Of a DNA stretch of 64,000 bases, positions 9,280 to 19,517 are shown one piece after another. Positions within the stretch are counted from its first letter, which is position 1, and each line of letters begins with the position of its first letter. The notes beneath the pieces are model-generated. The model saw only the letters and a program-made list of their open reading frames with translations. It had not been told where the DNA came from and ran no database searches. Source of the DNA: an uncultured Clostridium sp. (GTDB lineage Bacteria > Bacillota > Clostridia > TANB77 > CAG-508); contig USRT01000007.1 in assembly GCA_900557195.1 (NCBI GenBank), positions 15,622-79,621 of the forward strand, read 5' to 3'. The position numbers and the translations under genes were made by a program.

Positions 9280-10278
9280 TTAATTCGATATTATCATATT
9301 AATTTCATCAACTGCTTCTATCTTACAAAATCCTCCTATAGGAAATGTAAAAATTGGTGTTGTGTGTCCAAAATTCGCATTAGCCACTATTGGAATATTT
9401 GATAATTCTTTTTTATTTTTTATAATTCTAGACCATTTATTTTCATTCATTTTTGATACATTCTCTGCTCTCCCTAAAATAATTGCCTTTATATTTTTTC
9501 CTTTCGCACAATGTAATAATGATTGCAAATCTCTATCAAATTCTCTAATAAACTCTTCTCCTACTAATCCATCATCTTCTAAAAATAGAACGGTATCTTC
9601 TAAATTTGGCATAAATTCTGTACCTTGTAATAAATTTAAAGTACATAAATTACCACCTATTATTCTTCCTTCTGCTTTTCCTTTATTTATTATAAACATT
9701 CCATCATTATCTATAAAACATCTATTTTCTTGGTCTTTATACCACGAATCATTACTCCATTTATCTGAGCTCTCTATCTTAACGTTTTTATCTTCTAGTA
9801 ATATTTCTTTAAAATATTTTAATGAATACTCAAATCCTTTTAACATTCCAAAACTTGAAAAATGCACTCCAGAATATGTAACTAATCCTGTTTTAGCATA
9901 TATACTATTACTTAATGCTGTTATATCTGAAAAACCACAAAATATCTTAGGATTATTTTTTATTAATTCATAATCTATATAATCTAATAGCTGATTTGAA
10001 TTGTATCCCCCTATCACAGTTAAAATAGCTTTTACATTTTTATCTTTAAATGCTTCATGTAGATCTTCTAATCGTTCTTCTATCGTAGCACACATATAAT
10101 CTTTATCTGTATAATTTCTTACATTTTTTCCAAAAGTAACCTTGAACCCCTCACTTTCTAATCTCTTTTTTGAGATTTCTATAACATCTTCATTTAATAT
10201 ACTCATACTTCTAGATGGTGCAATTACTCTTATTTCATCACCTAATTTTAGTCTATTTGGCACAATTTTGCTTTTCAT
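9280..10278 (-). CDS. Peptidase S66, LD-carboxypeptidase / MccF-like
   Basis: 332 aa. Serine peptidase of the S66 family, which cleaves L,D bonds in murein tetrapeptides (LdcA) or removes microcin C-type toxins (MccF). The N-terminal 'GDEIRVIAPSRS' and 'GFSDITALSNSIY' (nucleophile Ser) and the C-terminal 'NFGHTTPIFTFPIGG' (His of the triad) are visible. The long insert and 'FLEDDGLVGEEFIREFDRDLQSL' look more MccF-like than LdcA-like. Substrate cannot be decided from sequence alone. Confidence 0.85.
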   Translation of the reverse strand: MKSKIVPNRLKLGDEIRVIAPSRSMSILNEDVIEISKKRLESEGFKVTFGKNVRNYTDKDYMCATIEERLEDLHEAFKDKNVKAILTVIGGYNSNQLLDYIDYELIKNNPKIFCGFSDITALSNSIYAKTGLVTYSGVHFSSFGMLKGFEYSLKYFKEILLEDKNVKIESSDKWSNDSWYKDQENRCFIDNDGMFIINKGKAEGRIIGGNLCTLNLLQGTEFMPNLEDTVLFLEDDGLVGEEFIREFDRDLQSLLHCAKGKNIKAIILGRAENVSKMNENKWSRIIKNKKELSNIPIVANANFGHTTPIFTFPIGGFCKIEAVDEINMIISN

Positions 10279-10664
10279 TTTACTATCTCCCCTTTATAAA
10301 AAATAAAAAAACTGCAAAAGAATCTACAAATTTATTATTATAATAAAATAATAAATAATTTAAGACTCCTCCGCAGGTTTATACTTTCCTGTTTCTGTGT
10401 AAGTACTATATTGCACTTCTATACCGCTCGAATTACTTCTAGGTATACTCTTAATTGTTTATTAAAATAACATATTCTTTTTTTAATGTCAACAATTTCT
10501 TTGGCATTTAACTAAAAAATTTGTTTACTGTCACCATCCATATTTTACCTAAAAATACATACTAGCATAACAATACATCTTTACTTAAAATATTATAAAT
10601 CAATCTATTTATGTTATATGAATCAGATATATCATTTTTCCTATTTGATTTAAAAAATACACCT

Positions 10665-10693
10665 AAGATATCAAATTCTTTATTTGACATCTT
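10665..10693 (-). terminator. Intrinsic terminator downstream of the small membrane ORF
   Basis: 12-bp near-perfect stem (AAGATATCAAAT with ATTTGACATCTT) with a 5-nt loop; the flanks CACC/GGTG extend it. A T-rich stretch follows on the minus strand. Confidence 0.6.
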
Positions 10694-10712
10694 TTGGTGC
10701 ATTTTAAAAATT

Positions 10713-10820
10713 TCAACCAAAAATTTTTTTAACTAACATTGATGCAATTCCCACACCTATGATAGTACATCCTAAAAGAATACTAACTACAGCCAGTATA
10801 GTTTTTACAATTCTTTTCAC
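10713..10820 (-). CDS. Small (35 aa) membrane protein
   Basis: GTG-started short ORF 'VKRIVKTILAVVSILLGCTI...' with one hydrophobic helix (residues ~7-29) and a basic end 'VKKIFG'. It has AGAAGG 9 nt upstream and an intrinsic terminator 20 bases past the stop, so it looks like a genuine monocistronic small-protein gene. Function unknown. Confidence 0.6.
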   Translation of the reverse strand: MKRIVKTILAVVSILLGCTIIGVGIASMLVKKIFG

Positions 10821-11058
10821 TGTTTTAAACCTTCTTTCTAAAATTAGTACATTTATTATATTATTCTAAGCTAACACAAATTTCAATGATTTTTCTTATT
10901 TTTTATAAATAGTTATATTTTCCAATAAAAATATAACTAAAATTAATAAATTTCAAAATACAAGTTACCATTTTATTCTTTAAAGAATAAAATATGTATA
11001 TCTATCAAACTTTTAGTAGATACTATATTTATGTAATAGAAAGGAGTTTTTTCTACTT

Positions 11059-11943
11059 ATGAAATCTTTTTGTATAAAAACAAATAACAATAAAATAATA
11101 GAATATCTACTAAAAAATATATCAGACTTAAATATAGAAGATGTCTACTATAGTTCTAATAAGTTCAAATTATATAATAACGTAATTATACATTATTTAG
11201 GAAAAGATCTTTCTTTATTTTATAATAAACTATCTGATATTATTACTGATTGTATTATCAATTTCTATGAGGAGAAATTAGTTAATCATATTTTAAATTA
11301 TAATTATTTCTATTTTGACTTTTATGAAAAAAATGAAATAGTTAAAGAATGTATTAATCTATTAGATATTAAAGAAACAAGCAATTTCACTTATAGAAAG
11401 GAATGTATTTTCGCTAATGTATCCCAATATCTAACAGAAAATAATTCCATGATACTTTCTGGATTTGTTAATTTCAGATTACAAAATTATATTGAATCTA
11501 TAGATTCTGCAGTAGATATTGCTGTTAATAAATTCATATTAGAAAAAGAATATAAGGAATTTATAGAACTTTTAAAATTATATATAAAATCTAAAGAGCC
11601 AAATATAAATTCTATTCATTTAATTTATATGAATGAAGATTCTATTTTATTAGATGAAAATAAAAATATTCTTGCAATTTCACAAGATGTATTTAATGCA
11701 AAATATCTATCAGATATATCATTTTCATCTAACGATTATATATTAAATACTTTATTAGATTTAATTCCAAAAGAACTAAATATACATTTAATTCAAGGTG
11801 ATGATGAATTTATAAAAACTTTGAAATTGATATTTGAAAACAGAATACACATTTGCAATGATTGTGATATTTGTAAGACATATAGATTAATAAATAAAGA
11901 ATTATCTTCTGGGAACAAAATAAAAAATATTTACTTCAAATAA
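11059..11943 (+). CDS. ytxC: YtxC-like sporulation protein
   Basis: 294 aa, matching the Firmicute YtxC family (PF08812) in length and pattern: 'FYEEKLVNHILNYNYFYFDFYE', 'ISQYLTENNSMILSGFVNFRLQ'-type centre (here 'VSQYLTENNSMILSGF'), 'ESIDSAVDIAVNKFILEKEY' and a C-terminal Cys cluster 'HICNDCDICK'. The role is not established; the family is restricted to spore formers. AAAGGAG lies upstream of the ATG. It converges with the amylase gene across a terminator at 12001-12022. Confidence 0.8.
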   Translation: MKSFCIKTNNNKIIEYLLKNISDLNIEDVYYSSNKFKLYNNVIIHYLGKDLSLFYNKLSDIITDCIINFYEEKLVNHILNYNYFYFDFYEKNEIVKECINLLDIKETSNFTYRKECIFANVSQYLTENNSMILSGFVNFRLQNYIESIDSAVDIAVNKFILEKEYKEFIELLKLYIKSKEPNINSIHLIYMNEDSILLDENKNILAISQDVFNAKYLSDISFSSNDYILNTLLDLIPKELNIHLIQGDDEFIKTLKLIFENRIHICNDCDICKTYRLINKELSSGNKIKNIYFK

Positions 11944-12000
11944 AATATGTGGTATATTTTTAATCTTCAAGATTACATTATGGAAAATAAAAAAATTATA

Positions 12001-12022
12001 GAGGGCTAAATGTGAAGCCCTC
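12001..12022. terminator. Bidirectional terminator between ytxC and the amylase gene
   Basis: GAGGGCT/AGCCCTC stem with an 8-nt loop, A-rich on one side and T-rich on the other, between convergent genes. Confidence 0.75.
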
Positions 12023-12031
12023 TTAATTTAT

Positions 12032-13951
12032 TTATGCCAAAACAATAACTGCACCATATGAACCAATTATACAAGTATTACAATCATAATTAATACTAAA
12101 TATAATTTGTCCTTTATGTTTAATTTCTGGCACCTCGATTTTATGTGCGTGTTTACTCCTGTTTACTACAACATACATAGAATTTTCATTGCCCTTTCTT
12201 TCAAAAGCAAGAATTTCCTCATCTAATCTACTAAATTCAAATTTTGCATCTTTTAGGAATTGATATTCTGTTTTAATTTTTCCAAGCCTTCTGAAAAATT
12301 GTAACAAGTCTTTATCTCGGTGACCCCATGGATATGTTTTTCGATTAAATGAGTCTTTATATCCATATAAACCTACTTCATCTCCATAAAAAATAGATAC
12401 ATTACCAGGTAGAAAATATTGAATTATAGTTGCTATTTTAAATTTCTTTTTAGCTTCTTTATAATTCTTACCTTCTAATTGGTCATTTTCAAACTGCCAC
12501 TGTCTATTCTTTCTTACATCGCCTAAATACGGGACGTCCCATACCCATTCACGATTTTGCTCAATACCTTTTCCTTGTAGAGTAGTCATTGCTCTTGTTA
12601 TATCGTGAGTAGATAAAGCATTCATTACTGAAAGTATACTATCATGTGGATAATCATTTAACAGTTCCAAAACCATAGATTGTAACTTCTGGAAGTCTCC
12701 AAATCTTACATATCTTAGTATTGCATCTGTCCATGGATAATTCATAACAGTATCTAAACTGTGTCCCAATAAATAATTTCTAGTTTTACCATCTTTTTCT
12801 TTTGTTGTCGCATTTTCCCATACTTCGCCTATTATAAATGCATCTTCCTTATTTCTAAGAACAGCATCTCTTATTTTTTTTATGAAATAGTCTGGTAGCT
12901 CATCTGCAACATCAAGTCTTAATCCGTCAATTCCAAGTTTAAACCATTTATCAATTACTCCTCCTACTGAAAACAAAAAATGTTGCCATTCTTCATTATC
13001 AGCTTCAATAACTGGAAGGTTTTTAAAATCCCACCAATACAAAAAACTTCCTTGCCATTTTTTATACCAATTATAATATGGAGACTCTGGTCCTTTATTT
13101 GCTCCAATTGAATCTACATATCTACCATCAGAATTAAAATAACGTGAATAGTTACCTGTATGATTAAAAACTGAATCCAAGATTACTTTCATTCCCAATT
13201 TATGTGCAGACTCACACAATTCTTTTAAATCTTCATTTGACCCTGCATATGGATCTACTTTTTCATAATCACCTGTATCATACCGATGATTTGATTGACT
13301 TTCACAAACAGGACTTAAATAAATAATTGTAACACCTAAACTTTTTAAATATTTAAGCCTGCTTTGTATCCCACTAAGATTACCGGCAAAAAAGTCATTA
13401 TTCTTCACTTCTCCATTTTCGTCTGGTAACCAAATAGGAAATTCATTCCAATCTTTGTGTAAAATTCTATCTACTATTTGTGGTAAATTTTGTACAATTG
13501 GTACATTATAATCTCTTATAAATCTATCCACAAAAGCATGATATATAATTCCACCTTTTGCCCACTCTGGAATTTTAAAATCTTTTTCACATGCAGTAAT
13601 TCTCCAAAAAGGAAAATCTTCTGTAGTAATACATGGCAAATAACTTTCTGGCTCTTTCTTTATCCATACACTATTACCATTTAAATTTAATGAAATTGCA
13701 TAATTATACACACCTACTTCATTAAAAACAACAGTTGCATTAAAAAAACTAAAGTTACCTTTTGTTCTTTCATATGGCATACTAAATTCTTTTGGTGTGC
13801 CATTACCTTGCTTATACATAATAACTTTAGCATTTTCTACAAATCCTAAATCATTAGAAATCCGCAAAGATATAACACATTCATCTCCTAAACTTACAGC
13901 TCCTTTGTTAGAGCGTACAATAATGATCTTATTATCTTGCATATTATTCAT
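12032..13951 (-). CDS. GH13 alpha-glycosidase (neopullulanase/cyclomaltodextrinase-like)
   Basis: 639 aa, with an N-terminal beta domain (~1-120) and a TIM barrel carrying the four GH13 regions: 'DSVFNHTG', 'GLRLDVADE' (nucleophile Asp), 'IGEVWENA' (acid/base Glu) and 'LSTHDITRA' (transition-state Asp). No signal peptide, so it is likely cytosolic, acting on maltodextrins with GlgP. It has two in-frame CGG codons (13862-13864 'SLRISN' and 13283-13285 'NHRYDTGDY'), and in both the frame continues with Arg; Arg/Lys is normal in the second motif. It also uses CGA and GC-ending codons more than its neighbours, which hints at recent acquisition. Confidence 0.92.
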   Translation of the reverse strand: MNNMQDNKIIIVRSNKGAVSLGDECVISLRISNDLGFVENAKVIMYKQGNGTPKEFSMPYERTKGNFSFFNATVVFNEVGVYNYAISLNLNGNSVWIKKEPESYLPCITTEDFPFWRITACEKDFKIPEWAKGGIIYHAFVDRFIRDYNVPIVQNLPQIVDRILHKDWNEFPIWLPDENGEVKNNDFFAGNLSGIQSRLKYLKSLGVTIIYLSPVCESQSNHRYDTGDYEKVDPYAGSNEDLKELCESAHKLGMKVILDSVFNHTGNYSRYFNSDGRYVDSIGANKGPESPYYNWYKKWQGSFLYWWDFKNLPVIEADNEEWQHFLFSVGGVIDKWFKLGIDGLRLDVADELPDYFIKKIRDAVLRNKEDAFIIGEVWENATTKEKDGKTRNYLLGHSLDTVMNYPWTDAILRYVRFGDFQKLQSMVLELLNDYPHDSILSVMNALSTHDITRAMTTLQGKGIEQNREWVWDVPYLGDVRKNRQWQFENDQLEGKNYKEAKKKFKIATIIQYFLPGNVSIFYGDEVGLYGYKDSFNRKTYPWGHRDKDLLQFFRRLGKIKTEYQFLKDAKFEFSRLDEEILAFERKGNENSMYVVVNRSKHAHKIEVPEIKHKGQIIFSINYDCNTCIIGSYGAVIVLA

Positions 13952-14065
13952 GATGCAAACTCCTCCTTAAAAATCACACGTAAATGAATCGAATCTACTA
14001 AAATATAGCTATTTTTAGCTATTGCATTAGTTATACTATTGTTGAAATATTTTGTCAATAAAAAT

Positions 14066-16124
14066 CTAAATTTCAATTCTATCTTTAAATTTACTTTGAA
14101 CTATATCTTTTAATTTCTTATTTTTTTCTAAATTAAATCCGAGGATCTTCTTCTTCAATTTTTTTACATAAATCTTGAACTTGTTTTAAAATAGGAACAT
14201 CCTCAAATAAATTTGCTATTTTAAATTCTGGAATTCCATGTTGTTTAGTTCCAAAAAATTCCCCAGATCCTCTTAATTCTAAATCCTTTTCAGCGACAGC
14301 AAATCCATCATTTGTATCTTGCATAATTTTCATTCTTTGTCTTACTACATCAGATTTTGAATTATATTTTAATATGCAATAAGATTTATATTCACCTCTA
14401 CCTACTCTTCCTCTTAATTGATGAAGTTGGGCAAGGCCAAATCTTTCTGCATTTTCAATAACCATTATACTACTATTTGGAACATTTACTCCAACTTCAA
14501 TAACTGTTGTAGAAATTAATATATCAATTTTTCCATCTTTAAATTTTAACATTATCTCATCTTTTTCTTTTGGTTTCATTTTACCATGTATATATTCAAC
14601 CCTATATTCTTTAAATGTCTCATTCTTATATTTTTCTGCAAGTTCTACAACTGCTTTTGCATTTATCTCTTCATTTTCTTCTACTAAAGGACATACAATA
14701 TAACATTGTCTACCTTCATCTACAAGTTTTTTAATAAAATTATTTACTCTTTCCTCCATACTTTTAGTCACAGCAAAAGTATCTATTTTCTTTCTATTTG
14801 GAGGTAATTCATCTATAATAGATATATCTAAATCTCCATACAAAATAAGAGCCAAAGTCCTTGGAATAGGAGTTGCAGTCATTACCAAAACATCTGGATT
14901 TTGACCTTTAGAAGCAATTTTACTTCTCTGTCTAACACCAAATCTATGTTGTTCATCTGTAATTACTAAACCTAAATTTTTAAAAACAACATTATCTTCC
15001 AAAATTGCATGTGTACCAATTAATATATCTATTTCTCCATTTTTTAATCTTTCTAATATATCTTCTTTTTTCTTTTTTGTAATACTACTTATTAAAAGCT
15101 CGCATCTAATATTATATTTTTCTAAAATTTCAGTAAAACTCTCCAAATGCTGACTTGCCAAAATTGATGTAGGAGCCATAATAGCTGCTTGAAATCCGCA
15201 TTTTACTGCTTTATATGCAGATATTATAGACACTATAGTCTTACCAGAACCTACATCTCCTTGCAACAATCTATTCATAGATTTATTATTTTCCATATCG
15301 CTTTCAATTTCTTTTAGAACTCTTAATTGAGCATTAGTAAGTGAAAATGGCAAATCTTTTATAATCTCTTTAAATTTTATATCGGAATTAAATTTAATTC
15401 CTTCTATATCTTTATTATACTGATTTTTCAATCCGAGTAATGCAAGTTGCATACCTAAAAGTTCTTCAAACACCAATCTTTTTCTTGCTATTTTAAATTC
15501 TTCAAACTCATGTGGAAAATGAATTTTTTCTGTAGCATCATTTATTTCTAAAAGATTATAATCATTTAATATATATTGTGGCATGCTTTCTTCTAAATTT
15601 CCAATTGCCTGTTCTAATCCATTTTCTATAATTTTTCTTAATATATTTTGTGATAAACTATATGTAGATGAATATATTGGAATAATTCTTCCTGTATTAT
15701 TTTTATTATTTATATCATCAAAGACAGGTGAACTCATCTCAAATTTTCCCATTCTAATATTAGCTTTTCCAAAAAAATAATAAGTTTCCCCAACAACAAA
15801 TTTATTTTTAAGATAACTTTGATTAAACCAAATAATTGTACACTTAGCTGTTTCATCTTGAACTAACAACTTATACATGCACATTTTATTTTTCAAACGT
15901 ATTTCTACAATTTTAGAAACCACAACTGCTTTAATTAAAGCTTCTTCTCCATCCACTAAATTTTCTATCATTCTTGGTTTACTTCTATCTTCATAATCTC
16001 TTGGATAATATGTAATTAAATCTTCTAATGTAAAAATTCCTATTTTATTTAATAACTTCACTCTATTAGGTCCTACGCCTTTAATATATTTTACATCTTT
16101 TTTTAAATCTAACATACAATTCAC
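14066..16124 (-). CDS. recG: ATP-dependent DNA helicase RecG, one +1 CGG site near the 3' end
   Basis: Superfamily 2 helicase that remodels stalled forks. An OB wedge domain lies in the first ~190 residues, followed by Walker A 'LLQGDVGSGKT', 'ITDEQHRFGV' (DEQH box), 'MTATPIPRTLAL' and 'RGRVGRGEYKSYC'. The 0-frame would end right after 'EEEDPR-I'. Skipping the C of CGG (14139-14141) adds 'PGFNLEKNKKLKDIVQSKF' and ends at 14066, recovering the usual RecG C-terminal helix pattern (E-DP-L...L...F). 685 aa in total. GTG 16124 is chosen as start because GGAAGGAG lies ~6 nt upstream. Confidence 0.9.
14139..14141 (-). other. +1 CGG recoding site, recG
   Basis: CCT C GGA: skipping extends RecG by 24 residues to the family C-terminus. 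The 0-frame stops two codons later. Confidence 0.75.
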
Positions 16125-16251
16125 AATTGCTCCTTCCAAACGATAGTTCTATTATTACACAATAAAATTTATTTGTAAATATTTTTATTTTTGTTTATTT
16201 TTTTATAATGTTCACATATAATAAATATAAACTAAAATTTGGAGGTAAATT

Positions 16252-17268
16252 ATGAAAAATTATAAATTAGCAATTGTTGGTGCTACTGGAGTAGTTGGTA
16301 CTACTGCACTAAAAGTTTTAGAAGAAAAAAAACTACCTATTAATGAATATGTATTTTTTTCATCATATCGCTCTAGTGGAAAAAAAATAGAATTTATGGG
16401 TAAGGAATACACTGTTCGAGAATTAAAAGAAGATTCCTTTGATGAAGGTTTTGATTTTGCAATCTTCTCAGCTGGCTCAGAGACTTCAAAAAAATATTCC
16501 CCAATAGCTGTAGCTAAAGGATGTATAGTTATTGATAATAGTAGTGCATTTAGAATGGACGAAAATGTTCCACTAATTGTTCCTGAAGTTAATAAAGATG
16601 AAATTTCAAAAAATAACGGAATTATTGCTAATCCTAACTGTTCTACTATCCAAGCTGTTGTTGCTTTAAAACCATTAGATGATAAGTATACTATAAAAAG
16701 AATTGTTTATTCTACATATCAAGCTGTTTCTGGTGCTGGTTCGAAAGGCATTCATGATTTAGAAAATGGCATTTCTTCTTATATAAATAAAACAGAAGCT
16801 TATAACTTAGAGAAATTCCCTCATCCAATTTTCAATAATTGCCTACCACATATAGATGACTTTTTAGATAATGGATATACTAAAGAAGAAGAAAAAATGA
16901 TTAATGAAACTAGAAAAATACTAGGAAAGCAGGATTTAAAAATAACAGCAACAACAGTAAGAGTTCCTGTTTTTAATTCTCATAGTGAATCTATAAATAT
17001 AGAATTTGAAAAAAACATTGATATAAATGATGTAATTTCTACTTTAAAAAATGCTCCTGGAATAGTTATTAGGGATAATCCAGATACAAATGACTATCCA
17101 CTTTCTTCATTTACATCTGGAAAAAATGAAGTATTCGTTGGAAGAATCAGACGTGACTATAGCGTAGAATCTGGAATTAACATTTGGGTTGTTGCAGATA
17201 ATATTAGAAAAGGGGCTGCAACTAATGCTATTCAGATTTTAGAAGAATTAATTAGTAACCAAAAATAA
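16252..17268 (+). CDS. asd: Aspartate-semialdehyde dehydrogenase
   Basis: Reduces aspartyl phosphate to aspartate semialdehyde, the branch point to lysine/DAP, threonine and methionine. It has the NADP-binding 'IVGATGVVGTTALKVLEE', the catalytic Cys in 'NPNCSTIQ', and 'RVPVFNSHSESINIEF' with the active-site His. 338 aa, standard length. GGAGG lies 7 nt upstream. It supplies the substrate for DapA and DapB at 23936 and 25613. Confidence 0.95.
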   Translation: MKNYKLAIVGATGVVGTTALKVLEEKKLPINEYVFFSSYRSSGKKIEFMGKEYTVRELKEDSFDEGFDFAIFSAGSETSKKYSPIAVAKGCIVIDNSSAFRMDENVPLIVPEVNKDEISKNNGIIANPNCSTIQAVVALKPLDDKYTIKRIVYSTYQAVSGAGSKGIHDLENGISSYINKTEAYNLEKFPHPIFNNCLPHIDDFLDNGYTKEEEKMINETRKILGKQDLKITATTVRVPVFNSHSESINIEFEKNIDINDVISTLKNAPGIVIRDNPDTNDYPLSSFTSGKNEVFVGRIRRDYSVESGINIWVVADNIRKGAATNAIQILEELISNQK

Positions 17269-17318
17269 TTTTATAATTATTTTACATTATAATTTAATAA
17301 TATCTATAAAAATTATCA

Positions 17319-17353
17319 AAAAGACCATTAGGCAATTTACCTAATGGTCTTTA
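17319..17353. terminator. Bidirectional terminator between asd and the LRR protein gene
   Basis: AAAGACCATTAGG/CCTAATGGTCTTT perfect 13-bp stem with a 7-nt loop between convergent genes. Confidence 0.85.
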
Positions 17354-17358
17354 ATAAT

Positions 17359-19059
17359 TTATTTTAACATTTTTCTAGATCTTATAAATACCACAGTTCC
17401 AATTATAGCTATACCTGCTACTATAAATATTATTGTGTTTTTTACACCTGTTTGTGGTATTTTTCCTGGAGCTGTTGTTTTATCTCCTGCTGTAACTGTG
17501 TATTTTATTGTGCTTCCATCTTTTGCAACTAATGTTAAATCTTCACTTGTACCTTTATCCATTACTTTCCAAATTGATTTTCCATCTTCACTTAATGTCC
17601 ATCCATCTGGTAGTTTACTTGGATCTAATTCTTTATTTACTGTTATTGTTACTTTTACTTTTCCATTTCCTTGGTCTTCTTCTGTTTTATTAATTACTTT
17701 AAATTCTTCTTCATTATCTCCGTTTCCATCTTTTATATTAGAAACTTCTACTGTTTGTTTTATTGTATTTCCATCTTTATCTGTTAATGTTACATCTTCT
17801 TTTCCATTTTTATCAAATTCCTTTGATATAGATTTTCCATCTTCACCTAATGTCCATCCATCTGGTAGTTTATCTTTATCTAATTCTTTATTTACTGTTA
17901 TTGTTACTTTTACTTTATCTGCGTTTTCTGTATCAGGTTCTTTTTTTACATCTACTACTTCGAAAGCTAATACATAAGTTACTGTTGTACCATTAGCGTT
18001 TCCATTTCCTAATTTTACACTATTATTTCCCTTTTCTATACTTTCCTTTATAATTATTACTTTTGTTGAGTCTTCACTTAATTTTGCATTTTCAACTGAA
18101 AATGCTTCATTTGTAGTAACTAATTTATTTTGTTTTGCTAATATAAATATTTGTGGTAAATCTAATGTAATTTCATTAGTATTATATTCACTTAGTTTTA
18201 CTTGTTTAACAATAGTTTCATTCCACATATTAAAAGTTTTAAATTCTCTATCTAATACATCTTCAGGTATATTCTCAATATAATTTCCATTAGCAAACAA
18301 ATACTCTAAGTTTTTCATATTTGAGATTATACTCATATCAGTTACTTCATTATTGCTAAATCTTAAGTCAGTCATTCCAGTTCTACCTGCTAATGCACTA
18401 AGATCTGATATTTTATTTCCTGAATAATTAGTATATTCAATATTATTATTTGAAATATCAAATTTGACTAATTTTGTTAAATTTTTAATAGGTGTTATAT
18501 CTGTTATTTTGTTTGAATAATTTTTTGGTACTAAATTTTCTACATCTAAGTCTTCTAAATTAGTTAAGCTTTCAACTCCTTCTAAAGTTGTTAAATTACA
18601 TGAATATGCTTCTAATTTTTTTAAAGATGTTAACTTAGATAATGCTTTTAAATCACTTATATTGTTATTTGATATATACAATTCTTCTAATTTAGTTAAA
18701 TTAGAAATCGGTGCTAAATCAGAAATTTTATTTCCTCTTATCCAAAGTGACTCTAAATTTGTAAACTTTTCTAATCCTGTAAGATCTTCTATTTTTCCTG
18801 ATTCTTCAGCTGCAGTATTAGTATTAAGTTGAATTACTGTAATACTATCAATAGCTTCTTGTGTAGTTGTTAATGTTAATCCATTTAAATTAGCATTTTC
18901 ATCTGCTTTTTCTTTCACAATACTTTCCATCCATTTAGCTAATATTTGGTCTTTAAATGTGATTGTAACAGTTGTATCTGCATTTGATACAATTGGGCAT
19001 ATTGCTACTAATAACATAATTGCTATTATGCATATGCTTAAAATTTTAGTTTTTTTCAT
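17359..19059 (-). CDS. Leucine-rich-repeat surface protein with IPQTG sorting signal (copy 1)
   Basis: 566 aa. Signal peptide ('MKKTKILSICIIAIMLLVAI'), then SDS22/internalin-type leucine-rich repeats over residues ~90-280 ('LTGLEKFTNLESLWIRGNKI', 'ISNLTKLEELYISNNNISDL'), then two ~70-residue repeats each with 'LPDGWTLxEDGKSI', then 'KIPQTG', a membrane helix and 'RSRK'. This is a wall-anchored adhesin-like layout, presumably a sortase substrate. The start ATG 19059 has AAGGAGG 9 nt upstream. It is a tandem paralogue of the gene at 19518; about 228 bp at the 3' ends are identical. Confidence 0.88.
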   Translation of the reverse strand: MKKTKILSICIIAIMLLVAICPIVSNADTTVTITFKDQILAKWMESIVKEKADENANLNGLTLTTTQEAIDSITVIQLNTNTAAEESGKIEDLTGLEKFTNLESLWIRGNKISDLAPISNLTKLEELYISNNNISDLKALSKLTSLKKLEAYSCNLTTLEGVESLTNLEDLDVENLVPKNYSNKITDITPIKNLTKLVKFDISNNNIEYTNYSGNKISDLSALAGRTGMTDLRFSNNEVTDMSIISNMKNLEYLFANGNYIENIPEDVLDREFKTFNMWNETIVKQVKLSEYNTNEITLDLPQIFILAKQNKLVTTNEAFSVENAKLSEDSTKVIIIKESIEKGNNSVKLGNGNANGTTVTYVLAFEVVDVKKEPDTENADKVKVTITVNKELDKDKLPDGWTLGEDGKSISKEFDKNGKEDVTLTDKDGNTIKQTVEVSNIKDGNGDNEEEFKVINKTEEDQGNGKVKVTITVNKELDPSKLPDGWTLSEDGKSIWKVMDKGTSEDLTLVAKDGSTIKYTVTAGDKTTAPGKIPQTGVKNTIIFIVAGIAIIGTVVFIRSRKMLK

Positions 19060-19311
19060 TTTTATACTCCTCCTTAGTTTTTTTGACATTTCGTCCAAAT
19101 TTTATCTTACTTTTTAGTATAAACATCTTTTATATCATTTTGCAACATATATTTTTTTCTTTTTATTTATACTTCTAAAACTCTCTTTAATTTCCAAGCC
19201 TTTCACGTTTTTTTACATTTGCATTACTTTTTTGTTTCAGTTTTATTACATTTTCTATTATTATATCTAATCGCCACTATTTTATACTTAAATAAAACTC
19301 TATATCTATAA

Positions 19312-19361
19312 AAAAATAGATACATGTTTAAGACTTTTATTCTTATTATGTATCTATTTTT
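19312..19361. other. Hairpin in the intergenic region between the two LRR genes
   Basis: 14-bp perfect inverted repeat (AAAAATAGATACAT with ATGTATCTATTTTT) in the 458-base gap 19060-19517. It could end transcripts from the right-hand copy or be an independent small RNA end. The remainder of the gap is AT-rich without recognisable genes. Confidence 0.5.
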
Positions 19362-19484
19362 ATATAATTTTCTCCTCTAAATAAAAAATCTATTTCAAAA
19401 CAACTTTACAGATATTTCACATTAACTATCTACTTCATTCATTATCATTATATTGACCGTATAATTTTCATATATATTATTAAA

Positions 19485-19506
19485 AGACAGCCACACTTGG
19501 CTGTCT
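19485..19506 (-). terminator. Terminator downstream of LRR copy 2
   Basis: AGACAGCCA/TGGCTGTCT stem with a 4-nt loop, 11 bases past the stop, with a T-rich tail on the minus strand. Confidence 0.75.
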
Positions 19507-19517
19507 AATTTATATTT

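Larger units (their letters stand above)
10279..11058. other. Mostly non-coding interval with a short orphan reading frame
   Basis: No full gene. On the minus strand 10360-10452 reads as 30 sense codons ending in 'SSGIEVQYSTYTETGKYKPA', with stops in all frames just upstream and no ATG/GTG/TTG start. It could be a remnant of a gene end. A terminator (10665-10693) and a small membrane ORF (10713-10820) lie to the right; the rest shows nothing recognisable. Confidence 0.4.

Noticed and set aside
10360..10452. Independent small gene 'SSGIEVQYSTYTETG...'
   Set aside because: No start codon or ribosome binding site and stops immediately upstream in all frames; kept only as a possible remnant in the interval note.
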